DNA from: HRBIN30 sp964534275
GTDB lineage: Bacteria > Desulfobacterota > Binatia > HRBIN30
DNA length: 64,000 nt
Direction: 5' to 3'
NCBI GenBank assembly: GCA_964534275.1
Contig: CAZHQG010000016.1
Span: forward strand, 1 to 64,000
The notes under the pieces are model-generated. The model was not told the DNA's origin, did not search any database, and worked only from the letters and a program-made list of their open reading frames with translations. Positions 27,859 through 36,402 of the stretch are shown here, piece by piece (position 1 is the stretch's first letter; every line of letters starts with the position of its first letter). The position numbers were made by a program, and so were the translations under genes.

Positions 27859-28608
27859 TCAGTGCACGATGGTTCCGATAGGCTCGCCCATGATTGCCCG
27901 CCTGATGTTCCCCGGTTTGCGCAAGTCGAATACCAAGATTGGCAACCGGTTGTCCATGCACAGCGAAATGGCAGTGGAGTCCATGACTTTCAAGTTACGG
28001 TTCAGGCACTCGATGTAAGACACTTCGGAGAATTTCTTCGCGTTGGGGAACTGTTTCGGGTCGCGGTCGTACACGCCATCCACGGTGGTTGCCTTGAGAA
28101 TAATTTGCGCGCCGATTTCGATGGCGCGCAAGCTCGCAGCCGTGTCGGTGGTGAAAAACGGGTTGCCGGTGCCGGCTGCAAAAATCACCACCCGGCCTTT
28201 TTCCAGATGGCGCACCGCACGGCGGCGAATGTACGGTTCGGCGACTTGCTGCATGGCAATGGCGGTCATGACCCGGGTTTTGACCCCCAGTCGTTCGAGC
28301 GCGTCTTGCAGGGCAAGGGCATTGATCACCGTTGCCAGCATGCCCATGTAGTCCGCCGTTGCGCGATCCATTCCTTTGGCCGCACCGGCCATGCCGCGAA
28401 AGATGTTCCCTCCGCCAATGACGATGGCGAGTTCGCAGCCAAGGTCGTGCACTTCCTTGGCTTCGTGCGCGATGCGATCGAGGACCCGCGTGTCGATTCC
28501 GTACGTGGCTCGGCCGAGCAAGGCTTCGCCGCTGAGTTTCAAGAGGACCCGGCGGTACTGGGGCTGAGCAGGTTCAGGAGAAGAGGTTTTGGAGTTCGAC
28601 GAACCCAC
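27859..28608 (-). CDS. pyrH: Uridylate kinase
   Basis: A 249-aa UMP kinase of the amino-acid-kinase fold. VLLKLSGEALLG, AIVIGGGNIFRG, FAAGTGNPFFTTDTAA and KATTVDGVYDRDPK are the family blocks. Start is GTG; the first ~20 residues are Ser/Pro-rich and non-conserved. It begins six bases after tsf ends. Confidence 0.96.
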   Translation of the reverse strand: MGSSNSKTSSPEPAQPQYRRVLLKLSGEALLGRATYGIDTRVLDRIAHEAKEVHDLGCELAIVIGGGNIFRGMAGAAKGMDRATADYMGMLATVINALALQDALERLGVKTRVMTAIAMQQVAEPYIRRRAVRHLEKGRVVIFAAGTGNPFFTTDTAASLRAIEIGAQIILKATTVDGVYDRDPKQFPNAKKFSEVSYIECLNRNLKVMDSTAISLCMDNRLPILVFDLRKPGNIRRAIMGEPIGTIVH

Positions 28609-28614
28609 GCGTGC

Positions 28615-29235
28615 TCACGTAGTCGAGGACGTGTCGGAGAGCTCGCCGAGTTGGAAGCGAGCAAAACGCCGCACGACGATGTTTTCGCCAATGCGGGAGA
28701 TGGCCTCGGTCACCAGTTGGCCGACGGTGCGATCGGGATCCTTGATGAAGGGCTGCTCGAGCAAACAAGTGTCGGCAAAGAACTTTTCGAGTTTCCCTTC
28801 GACGATTTTTTCCACCACTTGCGGTGGCTTCCCGGAGCTGGCTGCCTGAGTTCGGTAGATGGCTCGTTCGGATTCGATGACCTCGGCGGGGACTTCTTCC
28901 CTCCGCACCCAGCGAGGGTTTGCAGCGGCCACTTGCATGGCCAAGTCGCGCACGAGCTCTTGAAACTCCGCGGTGCGGGCAACGAAGTCGGTTTCGCAGT
29001 TCACTTCGATGAGCACGCCGATTTTCCCGCCTGCATGGATGTACGAGCCCACGAGCCCTTGGCTTGCCACCCGCCCCGCTTTCTTTTGCGCAGTGGCTAG
29101 GCCTTTTTCGCGCAGGAGCTGAATGGCTTTTTCCATGTCGCCCTGGGCTTCGGCTAGGGCCTTTTTGCAATCCAACATGCCGGCCCCCGTGCGCTCGCGC
29201 AGCTCGCGCACCTGGGCCGCACTGACCTCGCTCAT
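28615..29235 (-). CDS. tsf: Translation elongation factor Ts (short form)
   Basis: A 206-aa nucleotide exchange factor for EF-Tu. N-terminal UBA-like RTGAGMLDCKKAL, core EVNCETDFVARTAEFQELVRDLAMQVAA and C-terminal GENIVVRRFARFQLGE are seen. Shorter than E. coli EF-Ts (one dimerisation subdomain reduced), as in many bacteria. ATG overlaps the rpsB stop as ATGA. Confidence 0.95.
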   Translation of the reverse strand: MSEVSAAQVRELRERTGAGMLDCKKALAEAQGDMEKAIQLLREKGLATAQKKAGRVASQGLVGSYIHAGGKIGVLIEVNCETDFVARTAEFQELVRDLAMQVAAANPRWVRREEVPAEVIESERAIYRTQAASSGKPPQVVEKIVEGKLEKFFADTCLLEQPFIKDPDRTVGQLVTEAISRIGENIVVRRFARFQLGELSDTSSTT

Positions 29236-30023
29236 GCCACCACTCCTTCCTGCTCGGATTCCGCCTCGTCTTCAGCAGCCTCGCGGCTTTCGTTTGGCGG
29301 TGGAGTTTCCATTTCGCTGGCCTTGGCTTGCTCCTCCCGAATTTGCTGGCCCTCGATCACCGCATCCGCAATGGCAGAACAAAACAGCCGGATCGCGCGA
29401 ATCGCGTCATCGTTGCCGGGAATTTTGTAATCGACGAGGTCCGGATCGCAGTTGGTGTCGATCACCGCCACGACGGGGATGCGCAACTTGTTGGCTTCGC
29501 GCACCGCAATCTCTTCCTTTTTCGGGTCGATCACAAAGAGGGCGTCGGGCAGCTTGCGCATATTCTTGATGCCGCCAAGCGCAGCCAAAAGCTTGTCGCG
29601 CTCCCGCTGAATGCGCAGCATTTCTTTTTTTGTCAGCGCTTGCACCATGTTTTCGTCCGCGAGGATTTCTTCGCACTTCTTCAAGCGGTCGATGCTTTGC
29701 TTGATGGTTTGGAAGTTGGTGAGCGTACCGCCCAGCCAGCGATTGTTCACGTAAAACATGCCGCAACGCTCGGCCTCTTCGCGTACGGCATCCTGCGCTT
29801 GCTTCTTCGTGCCGACAAACAAGATCGTGCCGCCGCGGGCAGAAAGGTCGCGCACAAAGGCGTAAGCTTGCTCGAAGAGCTGCGCCGTTTTTTGCAAATC
29901 GATAATGTGGATGCCGTTGCGGGCCCCGAAAATGTACGGCTTCATTTTCGGGTTCCATCGGCTCGTTTGGTGCCCGAAGTGCACCCCAGCTTCGAGCAAG
30001 CTTTTCATGCTGACTTCCGTCAT
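29232..30023 (-). CDS. rpsB: 30S ribosomal protein S2
   Basis: A 263-aa small-subunit protein. MKSLLEAGVHFGHQTSRWNPKMKPYIFG, RWLGGTLTNFQTI and DTNCDPDLVDYKIPGNDDAIRAI are diagnostic. A tail of ~30 Glu-rich residues extends the usual length. The start at 30023 has AAGGAG three bases upstream. It is the first gene of the rpsB-tsf-pyrH-frr-uppS-cdsA-rseP-tsaB series. Confidence 0.97.
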   Translation of the reverse strand: MTEVSMKSLLEAGVHFGHQTSRWNPKMKPYIFGARNGIHIIDLQKTAQLFEQAYAFVRDLSARGGTILFVGTKKQAQDAVREEAERCGMFYVNNRWLGGTLTNFQTIKQSIDRLKKCEEILADENMVQALTKKEMLRIQRERDKLLAALGGIKNMRKLPDALFVIDPKKEEIAVREANKLRIPVVAVIDTNCDPDLVDYKIPGNDDAIRAIRLFCSAIADAVIEGQQIREEQAKASEMETPPPNESREAAEDEAESEQEGVVA

Positions 30024-30371
30024 AAGCTCCTTCTCCGTCGTTCTCGTGAACCGGCCATGCCTATCAGAAACGCCTGTCCCCACGCAACCCAAGGAAGTCC
30101 CGTGCGGTCGCTAGCGAGCGGATCGACGTCGCGCGCTCCGGTGGCGGCCGGCAGCACCGGCAAGGCCACACATCGCGCAATGGATCGAAAGGACGGCGAC
30201 CCGCGGTGCCTGTAGGCAAAGACGATGAACCGGATGCACCAGCGCGCTCGGGTGTACCTTGCGAGGGCTCGGCAACAATCCGACGAGCAGGGACTCCGCC
30301 GGCTGGAGGGGCACGGCGATCCCGCTTACGCATGGAAGGGGCTCGGGCAACGAGGGCTTGCCGCCGTGGCG
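30024..30371. other. Leader/promoter region of rpsB
   Basis: 348 bases between rpsB and a hypothetical gene, both on the minus strand. It must hold the rpsB promoter and 5' leader, where S2 autoregulation sites lie in other bacteria; I could not identify a specific promoter or structured element. Confidence 0.4.
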
Positions 30372-30806
30372 TTACGAGAGACCGTCCCAGAATCCGTCGG
30401 ACCGCAAATCCTCTGCGAGCTCGATCGAGCTCGCCGTTGCAGCAAGCATCTGGTTGCCGAAACGAACGATGGCACTCGAAAACGGGCAGTGTTCGACGTA
30501 CTCCTCCAAACCGTTCACTTCGACGACCTCTGGAGCGGCGACGACAAAGCCGTGCTTCCGCTTCCTGACCACCCACCAACCCTGCGGAATCGCGCGTCCT
30601 CTGCGGACGAAGCGGATCCAGCGGAACAAGATCGGCTCGATCACTTTCCGATCGTCGTCTCCTTCATGGTAGGGCATGGGTAAGTCGCAGGCCGGACACT
30701 TCGGTGCGTGCTCCACGAAAAACCATTCCGGAGGTAGTAAGTACGCCGAGTCGTCGGCTTCGTGGTTGACGCTTGGAGACTGCTCGCTTTGCTGTTCGTC
30801 GTTCAT
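30372..30806 (-). CDS. Hypothetical protein with CPACD zinc-knuckle-like motif
   Basis: A 144-aa protein I do not recognise. The first ~20 residues are acidic and Ser-rich, then PPEWFFVEHAPKCPACDLPMPYHE carries a C-x-x-C pair, followed by a basic, Trp-rich core (RGRAIPQGWWVVRKRKHG) and a C-terminal helix. There is no signal peptide or membrane segment, so it is likely cytoplasmic. AGGAG eight bases before the ATG supports translation. Neighbours give no hint. Confidence 0.6.
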   Translation of the reverse strand: MNDEQQSEQSPSVNHEADDSAYLLPPEWFFVEHAPKCPACDLPMPYHEGDDDRKVIEPILFRWIRFVRRGRAIPQGWWVVRKRKHGFVVAAPEVVEVNGLEEYVEHCPFSSAIVRFGNQMLAATASSIELAEDLRSDGFWDGLS

Positions 30807-31118
30807 ACCGTGTACTCCTGCTCTTGTTTTCGTTCACTCGGCCCGCCTCAATTCGGCTGGGAACCTCATCCGCTCTTCCACTCTTCAAAACCGGCGCGGC
30901 GAAGCCGCGGCCGAACGCCCGTGTGGTTTCGCACTTTTCCGTCGGTTCGTGCCGACATGGAACATTGCGCCTTTGCTCCAAATCCACAGCTGTTTGTTTC
31001 TGGCCTCCTCGCGAGAAACTCCTGCTCCAGGGAAGCTACGTTTGCCGAGAGCCGCGGCGGCTGCAAGCTCCGCCCGCTGTCAGGCAAGGTTGCCGTTGGA
31101 CGAGATCAGGGACTTTCG
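30807..31118. other. Intergenic region
   Basis: No supported gene in these ~310 bases upstream of the hypothetical gene. They probably contain its promoter and run up to the start of the 276-bp duplication. Confidence 0.4.
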
Positions 31119-31394
31119 AGTGTGGTGGGTCACCGTGTTGCTGGGATGGTTGACGCCCGCCGTATCGTGATTGCCTCGGGCGGTGGTAGGTGAGCTGCGG
31201 CGAGGATCGAGCTGCGGGGCGCGCGCAAAATCTTCCGCGGCTGCGGTCATTCACCCGCACCCGAGGAGCGCCTGGTTGACGCTGCGGACGATTTCCTCGA
31301 TGGTCACCTGCCGATCGTTGTTCGCGTCGGCTGCAGAGCAAGCGCTGATGTCCGCTTCGCCCAGAGCGATCCGCACCTGCAGCACCAGTTCGTC
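31119..31394. repeat. 276-bp duplication, copy 1
   Basis: Near-identical, same length and orientation, to 33023-33298. The last ~190 bases appear identical; the few mismatches are in the first ~85 bases. The segment covers the final 48 codons of the nine-heme cytochrome gene plus its downstream flank. Confidence 0.95.
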
Positions 31395-31454
31395 GAGCGT
31401 CTTGTTCCTGTGAGGCATGAACACGGGGTCGCAGAGATCATCAGGCCACGGCAT
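31251..31454 (-). pseudogene. Detached dockerin-like C-terminal fragment (duplicate of cytochrome gene 3' end)
   Basis: The last 48 residues, from DELVLQVRIALGE to the stop, are identical to the end of the cytochrome gene at 33155-35296. They contain the second EF-hand loop DANNDRQVTIEE. Upstream the sequence is unrelated and only 19 more codons reach an ATG at 31454, with no signal peptide, so this is most likely a fragment carried by the duplication rather than a working gene. Confidence 0.75.
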
Positions 31455-31630
31455 TCTCGCTCCCCTGTTCGGCTAACGGTCGGCATCAGCGGCGGGGGTG
31501 GGGTGAGACGAACGCATCCATGTGGAAAACAGCCGGGGTTGGCCGATCAGTGCCCTGCGCGGGGCCATGCTTGGCGTCGGCTGCATGTGGGGTTTGGCCG
31601 CGTTGACCATGACCCACGAGGCAGTTGTCG

Positions 31631-31915
31631 CTAGTTCGTGAACTCGACCCTTAGTTTCTTTCCTAGAGCCGACGCTGCCCGCTCAAGTGTGGCGAGAGTG
31701 ACAGAGGTGTTCGTCGGGTCCAAGAGCCGTTCTAGCGCCGCACGGCTGGTCTTCATCCGGCTCGCCATTTCGCTCTTGGTCAGCTTGCGACGTTTCATCT
31801 CCCGCTCAATCTGGAAGGCAATCACCCGCTTGACCGCGGTAGTTTCGATGGCATCCAACAGCTGCTCTTCTCGCAGGAAATCATCGAACTTGCTACCGAC
31901 GTGCTTCTTATTCAT
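31631..31915 (-). CDS. higA: HigA-like antitoxin (XRE-type HTH)
   Basis: A 94-aa protein with a helix-turn-helix of the XRE/HigA type: KRRKLTKSEMASRMKTSRAALERLLDP, then VTLATLERAASALGK. Such proteins bind and neutralise a RelE-like toxin and repress their own operon. ATG at 31915 has AAGGAG seven bases upstream, formed by the last codons of the toxin gene; a longer in-frame start lies inside the toxin gene and is unlikely. The symbol is assigned by arrangement and fold. Confidence 0.85.
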   Translation of the reverse strand: MNKKHVGSKFDDFLREEQLLDAIETTAVKRVIAFQIEREMKRRKLTKSEMASRMKTSRAALERLLDPTNTSVTLATLERAASALGKKLRVEFTN

Positions 31916-31919
31916 GGCT

Positions 31920-32276
31920 TTACTCCTTACGCAAATCCGCCAGGCGTTGCCGGGCGGTGTGCAATTCACTGCGTGCGGTCTTCTGTGATTTCTTGATGAA
32001 GCCATGTAGCAAGACCATCGTATGGCCCTCCACGGTGAATAATACCCGTGCAATGCCTTGGCTGATGTTGGAGCGGACTTCCCAGATGCCTGGCTCCAGT
32101 TTCCGGATCAGGGGCATCCCTAAGGGCCAGCCGAACTGCGCCGTCTTGATGTCTTCGCCAATCGTTTTTCGGTCTTCGCGTTTTAGACTCTTGAGCCATT
32201 CTCGCACCGGTTCGTTGCCGGCATCCGTTTTATAGAAAGCAACATGCAGTATGGGTTCGGTCGGGTTTCGCCCCAC
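31920..32276 (-). CDS. higB: HigB-like toxin (phage-derived Gp49/RelE superfamily)
   Basis: A 118-aa protein with the Gp49-like layout: EPVREWLKSLKREDRKTIGEDI, PLIRKLEPGIWEVRSNIS, ARVLFTVEGHTMVLLHGFIKKSQKT. These are the beta-sheet and Lys-rich elements of ribosome-dependent mRNA endonucleases. The toxin precedes the antitoxin with four bases between, the HigBA order. Start codon is GTG. The promoter should lie in the region upstream of 32276. Confidence 0.87.
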   Translation of the reverse strand: MGRNPTEPILHVAFYKTDAGNEPVREWLKSLKREDRKTIGEDIKTAQFGWPLGMPLIRKLEPGIWEVRSNISQGIARVLFTVEGHTMVLLHGFIKKSQKTARSELHTARQRLADLRKE

Positions 32277-33022
32277 GCGCTCGGTGTATCACAAATGATA
32301 CATATGTCAAAAAGGGACTTCACGGTGCACCGATGTCGAGAGTAGAGCCGCCCAACGCTTCCGATCAGCGGCCGGGAAACAGCGCGCGGAAGCCCGCTGT
32401 GAAGCGGTGCGCTGCATCGGATGGTAGGGCGTCTACTTCATCTTAGAAAGGTAAATGACCTCTTGGCATACGGTTCCCAAGTCACAGATGACACGATCAA
32501 TGTCCTGGCGATGAGCGTTATACAGACGGCTGTGGGCGGACTGATCACCGACGAGCTTGAGCCGGGGCAGCGCCTGCTTCGTGCTGCGCCCCAAGTTCGA
32601 GGTGGTTCCACGGAGCGTGGAGCCAACAAGACCCCCCAGGAACAAGAAATCGCCAGTCGACGGGCGAAGGCCTCGATGATTCGAGTCTCGATCAATCTTT
32701 GTATCATGACTGCACGCCCGTCGTACCGGCCATTCTCGTAGGAGCGGTTGATCTGATGACAGAAACGCTCGATGTAGCCGCGGGTCCCGCGCACGAAGGC
32801 GTGTGGAAGGACTTGCTCCGAGGAGGGCTTAGTGCCCTCCGAGAGCGGCCAGAAGACTTTCGGCGCCTCGGCTTGAAGAGCATTCGCTAGGAGCCTGTCG
32901 GAGAAATCAGAGGTTAGAAATCGCGGCGCTCAGAAAAGCCCCAGGATGGACGATCTTAGCTTCGTGACAGCTAAAAGAACCCCCGAAAACGATCGTTTCC
33001 GGCTTTCTCTGACAAACCTCCT
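32277..33022. other. Accessory intergenic region with decayed sequence and a MITE-like element
   Basis: About 750 bases with no supported intact gene. Several short minus-strand frames (32433-32794) read plausible helical segments such as RLIETRIIEAFARRL and YNAHRQDIDRVICDL that break into each other, suggesting a decayed gene I cannot name. A small stem GGAGGGC-TTAGT-GCCCTCC is at 32822-32840. The 3' end is occupied by the inverted-repeat element listed separately. Confidence 0.5.
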
Positions 33023-33024
33023 AG
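32887..33024. mobile_element. Candidate MITE, ~138 bp with imperfect terminal inverted repeats and CTAG flanks
   Basis: The left end reads CTAGGAGCCTGTCGGAGAAA and the reverse complement of the right end reads CTAGGAGGTTTGTCAGAGAA(A); about 17 of 21 positions agree. The outermost CTAG (32887-32890 and 33021-33024) may be a 4-bp target duplication. No coding capacity. A 12-bp palindrome AAACGATCGTTT sits inside at 32987-32998. Its right end coincides with the start of duplication copy 2. Confidence 0.5.
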
Positions 33025-33298
33025 TGTGGTGGGTCACCGTGTTGGTGGGATGGTTGCCGCCCACCGTATCGTGATTCCCTCGGGCGGTAGCAGGTGAGCT
33101 GCGGCGAGGATCGAGCTGCGGGGCGCGCGCAAAATCTTCCGCGGCTGCGGTCATTCACCCGCACCCGAGGAGCGCCTGGTTGACGCTGCGGACGATTTCC
33201 TCGATGGTCACCTGCCGATCGTTGTTCGCGTCGGCTGCAGAGCAAGCGCTGATGTCCGCTTCGCCCAGAGCGATCCGCACCTGCAGCACCAGTTCGTC
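33023..33298. repeat. 276-bp duplication, copy 2 (native context)
   Basis: Matches 31119-31394. Here it includes the real 3' end of the nine-heme cytochrome gene and its downstream flank, so this is the likely parent copy. Confidence 0.95.
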
Positions 33299-35296
33299 AA
33301 TCGTCACGCTCCCGTCGCCGTTGCAATCGCCGGCGCAAGACTGTTCCGCGACTGTCACCCGGACCGTGGCCAAGTTCGAGTTCGTGCTCCCGTCCCAAGC
33401 GGCAATGGTAAAGGTGTCTTCACCCGAGTACCCAGGTTCAGGCGTATACAGGACTGCTTGTTCTCGAACTGCAGCCGTGCCGTGGCTTGGTTGAGTCACA
33501 ACACGCAACGTCACCGGATCGCCATCTGAGTCGAACGCGGCGATCGGAATGAGGGTAGGGGCGTTGGACCCGAGGTGTGCCTCGGCATCCGATACCTCGG
33601 GTGCTCGGTTGCGCGCCGGAGCCTCGGAAAAGGGTCCGTTGTGGCACGCGTAGCAGCCGACTTGGAATCCGCGCCAAAAAACCTTGGTGCCAAACTTGGT
33701 CTGAAGGACTCGGTCTCCAAGAGCGCGCGAGAGTTCGGTTCCGCGGTAGTCGGCCCCGTGGCAATCCCGACAGGGTCCGACGCCGCCATGCTCGGCAAAC
33801 CCTCCGTGCGCTTGCACCCAGGATGCCCCGAGTGGGTGCAAGCCGTGCGGGCCACCATTCGGTACCGCGGGAACCTGCGGGTGGCATGTGCTGCATTCGC
33901 TTAACGTTCCGACATGTCCCTGGAGGGCGATGCTTTGCAGGTTGTCGTTTTCGTGGCTGCTGGGATACTCCGCGTGGGTTGGACCATGACAGGCCTCGCA
34001 CGCGATGCCTCCATGCCCTTTCGAGAAGCGATAGAGCGCTGCGCCGGGTACGGGAGTGTCGGAGTTCGTTGCGAAGATGGGATCCTGTGGCCCCCGTGGA
34101 ACGTTGTCTTCCGTAAACACGGACTCGAACCGGATGGCTCCGCGATTTTGCACAGCTGTTCCGGTGTGGCAGCTTTGGCATCTCGGCTCGTCGATCCAGC
34201 CCCGGCGGTCGGGGCTCGCAACTTGTAACATGTTCCCGTGGCAGCTTTGGCACTGGATTGCGCGCGTACCATCGGGCCCCACCGCGTTCCCCATCACCCC
34301 GCGCAAGCAACGAGTGGCTGCACCAGGGTGGCATCGGTAGCAGGCGTTGCGGTTGGTACTTGCGTTCAACGGCTCCAAAGTGTCCGGATCCGCTACCCAG
34401 GCCATCCGTCGATGGATGGCTTGGGTCAACGCGGACACGTCGCGCATCCCACTGCCAGGTAAGGCCTCCGACGCGTGGCAGCGCGCACACAGGATCGGAC
34501 GACCCGAGCGTGCCGTCGGGTACAGCCCAGCAGGGTCGTAGCCCGCCTCGGCCAAGGCTCTGGCAAAAAGCGGATTGGAACTCTCACGCTCGTCATGCAG
34601 GAGAAGAATGTTCAGGCGCATGTCGCGCTGCGGGTCGGGATCGTTGACCCATCCGGTAGATGGTGCCGCCGCGGGGCTCGATCCCGAGGCATGGCAGGCA
34701 CGGCAGTCCATCTCGTCGGAGACCGGCGTGACGACGGTGGTGGAAGCCCGCACCGCTCCGGTACGATCGCGTGCGACAACGAGAAAGGTGGGATACGGAT
34801 TTTTTGCCCCCGTGTCGTCGTAAGGGACCACCGGAATCCCCTCCGCAACGAACCATCGATGCTCTGGGTCGAAGCGTAACGGTTGTGGGGCGTTCGTCGC
34901 GCCGGGCAACGCGGTGCCTGCCAAGCCGACGTCCAGTGGCAACCGCATACCGAATAGAAACTCGACAAAACTCCAGAAGTTTGTCTTGCCGACGGCCGTG
35001 CTGTTGATGGATCCCGTGGGGTCCGCAATGGCCTCGTAAGTCACCCTCCAGCCTGCGTCGTCCGAGACCAGCCGCCCAGTGCTGTCGATCAACTGCGCGT
35101 GTACGGTGTTGTAAGGCGGGAGCAAGCTGAACACTGCGTAGTCAGCGTCTAGGCAGTGCATCCCGAGGTTGTTCCAGGCGATGAGGGTTTCCGCGCTCGC
35201 GTTCGTGCACGCGGCGAAGAACGTGAACACGGATACGATGACCAGAAAAGGAAAGAAAGATCTCCAGTGCCTACATGGAAGAATTGGTCCCATCAT
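33155..35296 (-). CDS. Secreted nine-heme cytochrome c with Ig-like domain and dockerin-like C-terminus
   Basis: A 713-aa exported protein. N-terminal hydrophobic signal (FFPFLVIVSVFTFFAACTNASA; FAAC could be a weak lipobox). An N-terminal domain (ETLIAWNNLGMHCLDADY) precedes nine C-x-x-C-H heme sites between ~195 and ~552: CRACH, CARCH, CYRCH, CQSCH twice, CEACH, CSTCH, CRDCH, CYACH. Then comes a cadherin/Ig-like repeat (FDSDGDPVTLRVV ... YSGEDTFTIAAWDG). The end is two EF-hand-type loops, DCNGDGSVTIDE and DANNDRQVTIEE, spaced as in dockerins. It probably takes part in extracellular electron transfer, held on the surface by its C-terminus; both points are inference. Confidence 0.85.
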   Translation of the reverse strand: MMGPILPCRHWRSFFPFLVIVSVFTFFAACTNASAETLIAWNNLGMHCLDADYAVFSLLPPYNTVHAQLIDSTGRLVSDDAGWRVTYEAIADPTGSINSTAVGKTNFWSFVEFLFGMRLPLDVGLAGTALPGATNAPQPLRFDPEHRWFVAEGIPVVPYDDTGAKNPYPTFLVVARDRTGAVRASTTVVTPVSDEMDCRACHASGSSPAAAPSTGWVNDPDPQRDMRLNILLLHDERESSNPLFARALAEAGYDPAGLYPTARSGRPILCARCHASEALPGSGMRDVSALTQAIHRRMAWVADPDTLEPLNASTNRNACYRCHPGAATRCLRGVMGNAVGPDGTRAIQCQSCHGNMLQVASPDRRGWIDEPRCQSCHTGTAVQNRGAIRFESVFTEDNVPRGPQDPIFATNSDTPVPGAALYRFSKGHGGIACEACHGPTHAEYPSSHENDNLQSIALQGHVGTLSECSTCHPQVPAVPNGGPHGLHPLGASWVQAHGGFAEHGGVGPCRDCHGADYRGTELSRALGDRVLQTKFGTKVFWRGFQVGCYACHNGPFSEAPARNRAPEVSDAEAHLGSNAPTLIPIAAFDSDGDPVTLRVVTQPSHGTAAVREQAVLYTPEPGYSGEDTFTIAAWDGSTNSNLATVRVTVAEQSCAGDCNGDGSVTIDELVLQVRIALGEADISACSAADANNDRQVTIEEIVRSVNQALLGCG

Positions 35297-35475
35297 CGCG
35301 GGTCCTGAGGACGTGGAAAAAGCCAAGTTTGTTGCTTGCGAGGGAGGGAAGGCCCAAGCGCTTGGCAGTGAAAGCAGGTTCTTCCAGGCGCCCTTTGTTC
35401 GGCTCGGGCTGCCCGTGCTTTTCGATGGAGGCGATACTAAAACCGTCGGCAACGTTCTTCCTCAGGCAATCGCTC

Positions 35476-36402
35476 ATGCGCGTGTGGCGGCATTTGGAAC
35501 ATCTCGGGCGCCGGTTTCCCCGGCCGGTACTGACCCTCGGCAACTTCGATGGCGTGCACCGAGGGCACCAGGCGATCGTGCGTCGCACGGTTGAACTCGC
35601 GCGCCAGGTGGGAGGTACGGCGCTAGCCTTGACGTTCGAGCCCCATCCCGTAGCGGTGCTGATGCCAGGGCGCGCACCTGCTCGGTTGATGGATCTGCAC
35701 ACACGCGTTGCCTGCTTGCTCGAGCTGGGGCTCGATCATGTGATCGTGCAGCGCTTTACGCCAACGTTTGCGGCAATCGAGCCGGAACCGTTCGTGCGGC
35801 AGTGGCTGGTAGACAACTTGGGGCTTTACGGGCTCGTGGTCGGACACCGAGTACGCTTTGGTCACCTGCGCCGGGGAGATGCCACGCTGTTGCAACGCCT
35901 TGGGAAGGAACTTGGCTTGGCTGTGGAAATCATCGGCAAAGTGGAAGTTCAAGGACGCTTGGTGAGCAGCAGCGCAGTGCGGAGCGCGATCCACGAAGGC
36001 AAACTCGAACTTGCCGAGGAAATGCTGGGTCGGCCGCACACGTTTGCAGCGCGGGTGATTTCCGGACACAACCGCGGAAAGCAGCTCGGATTCCCCACCG
36101 CGAACCTGGAAATTCGTGGCTTGGTGCTCCCACCGGACGGTGTGTACGCCGTTGCCGCTTGCTTCGATGGAACGTGGCGGCCCGCGGTGGCGAACATTGG
36201 GAACAACCCGACATTTGCCGATCGCGAACGGAGCCTCGAAGTGCACATTCTGGACTTTCATGGCGACCTTTACGGCCGCCGCCTTTGGGTGCGGTTCGTG
36301 CGGCGGCTGCGCGGAGAAATTCGTTTTCCGAGTGTGGAGCTGCTAGTCGAACAGATCAGGCGCGACATTGCCGAAGCACGTGCGCTGTTCGCCAAGCTCT
36401 GA
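35476..36402 (+). CDS. ribF: Bifunctional riboflavin kinase / FAD synthetase
   Basis: A 308-aa enzyme making FMN then FAD. The N-terminal nucleotidyltransferase has LTLGNFDGVHRGHQ and the ISSTxx-like VSSSAVRSAI; the C-terminal riboflavin kinase has SGHNRGKQLGFPTANL and IGNNPTF. A longer frame extends upstream, but the family N-terminus fits ATG at 35476. Divergent from the cytochrome gene with ~180 bases between starts, and coupled to rluD by a TGATG stop-start overlap. Confidence 0.94.
   Translation: MRVWRHLEHLGRRFPRPVLTLGNFDGVHRGHQAIVRRTVELARQVGGTALALTFEPHPVAVLMPGRAPARLMDLHTRVACLLELGLDHVIVQRFTPTFAAIEPEPFVRQWLVDNLGLYGLVVGHRVRFGHLRRGDATLLQRLGKELGLAVEIIGKVEVQGRLVSSSAVRSAIHEGKLELAEEMLGRPHTFAARVISGHNRGKQLGFPTANLEIRGLVLPPDGVYAVAACFDGTWRPAVANIGNNPTFADRERSLEVHILDFHGDLYGRRLWVRFVRRLRGEIRFPSVELLVEQIRRDIAEARALFAKL

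Noticed and set aside
32421..32741. 106-codon plus-strand frame in the accessory region
   Set aside because: No family motif or ribosome-binding site; the minus strand holds equally plausible but broken frames, so I treat the region as decayed.
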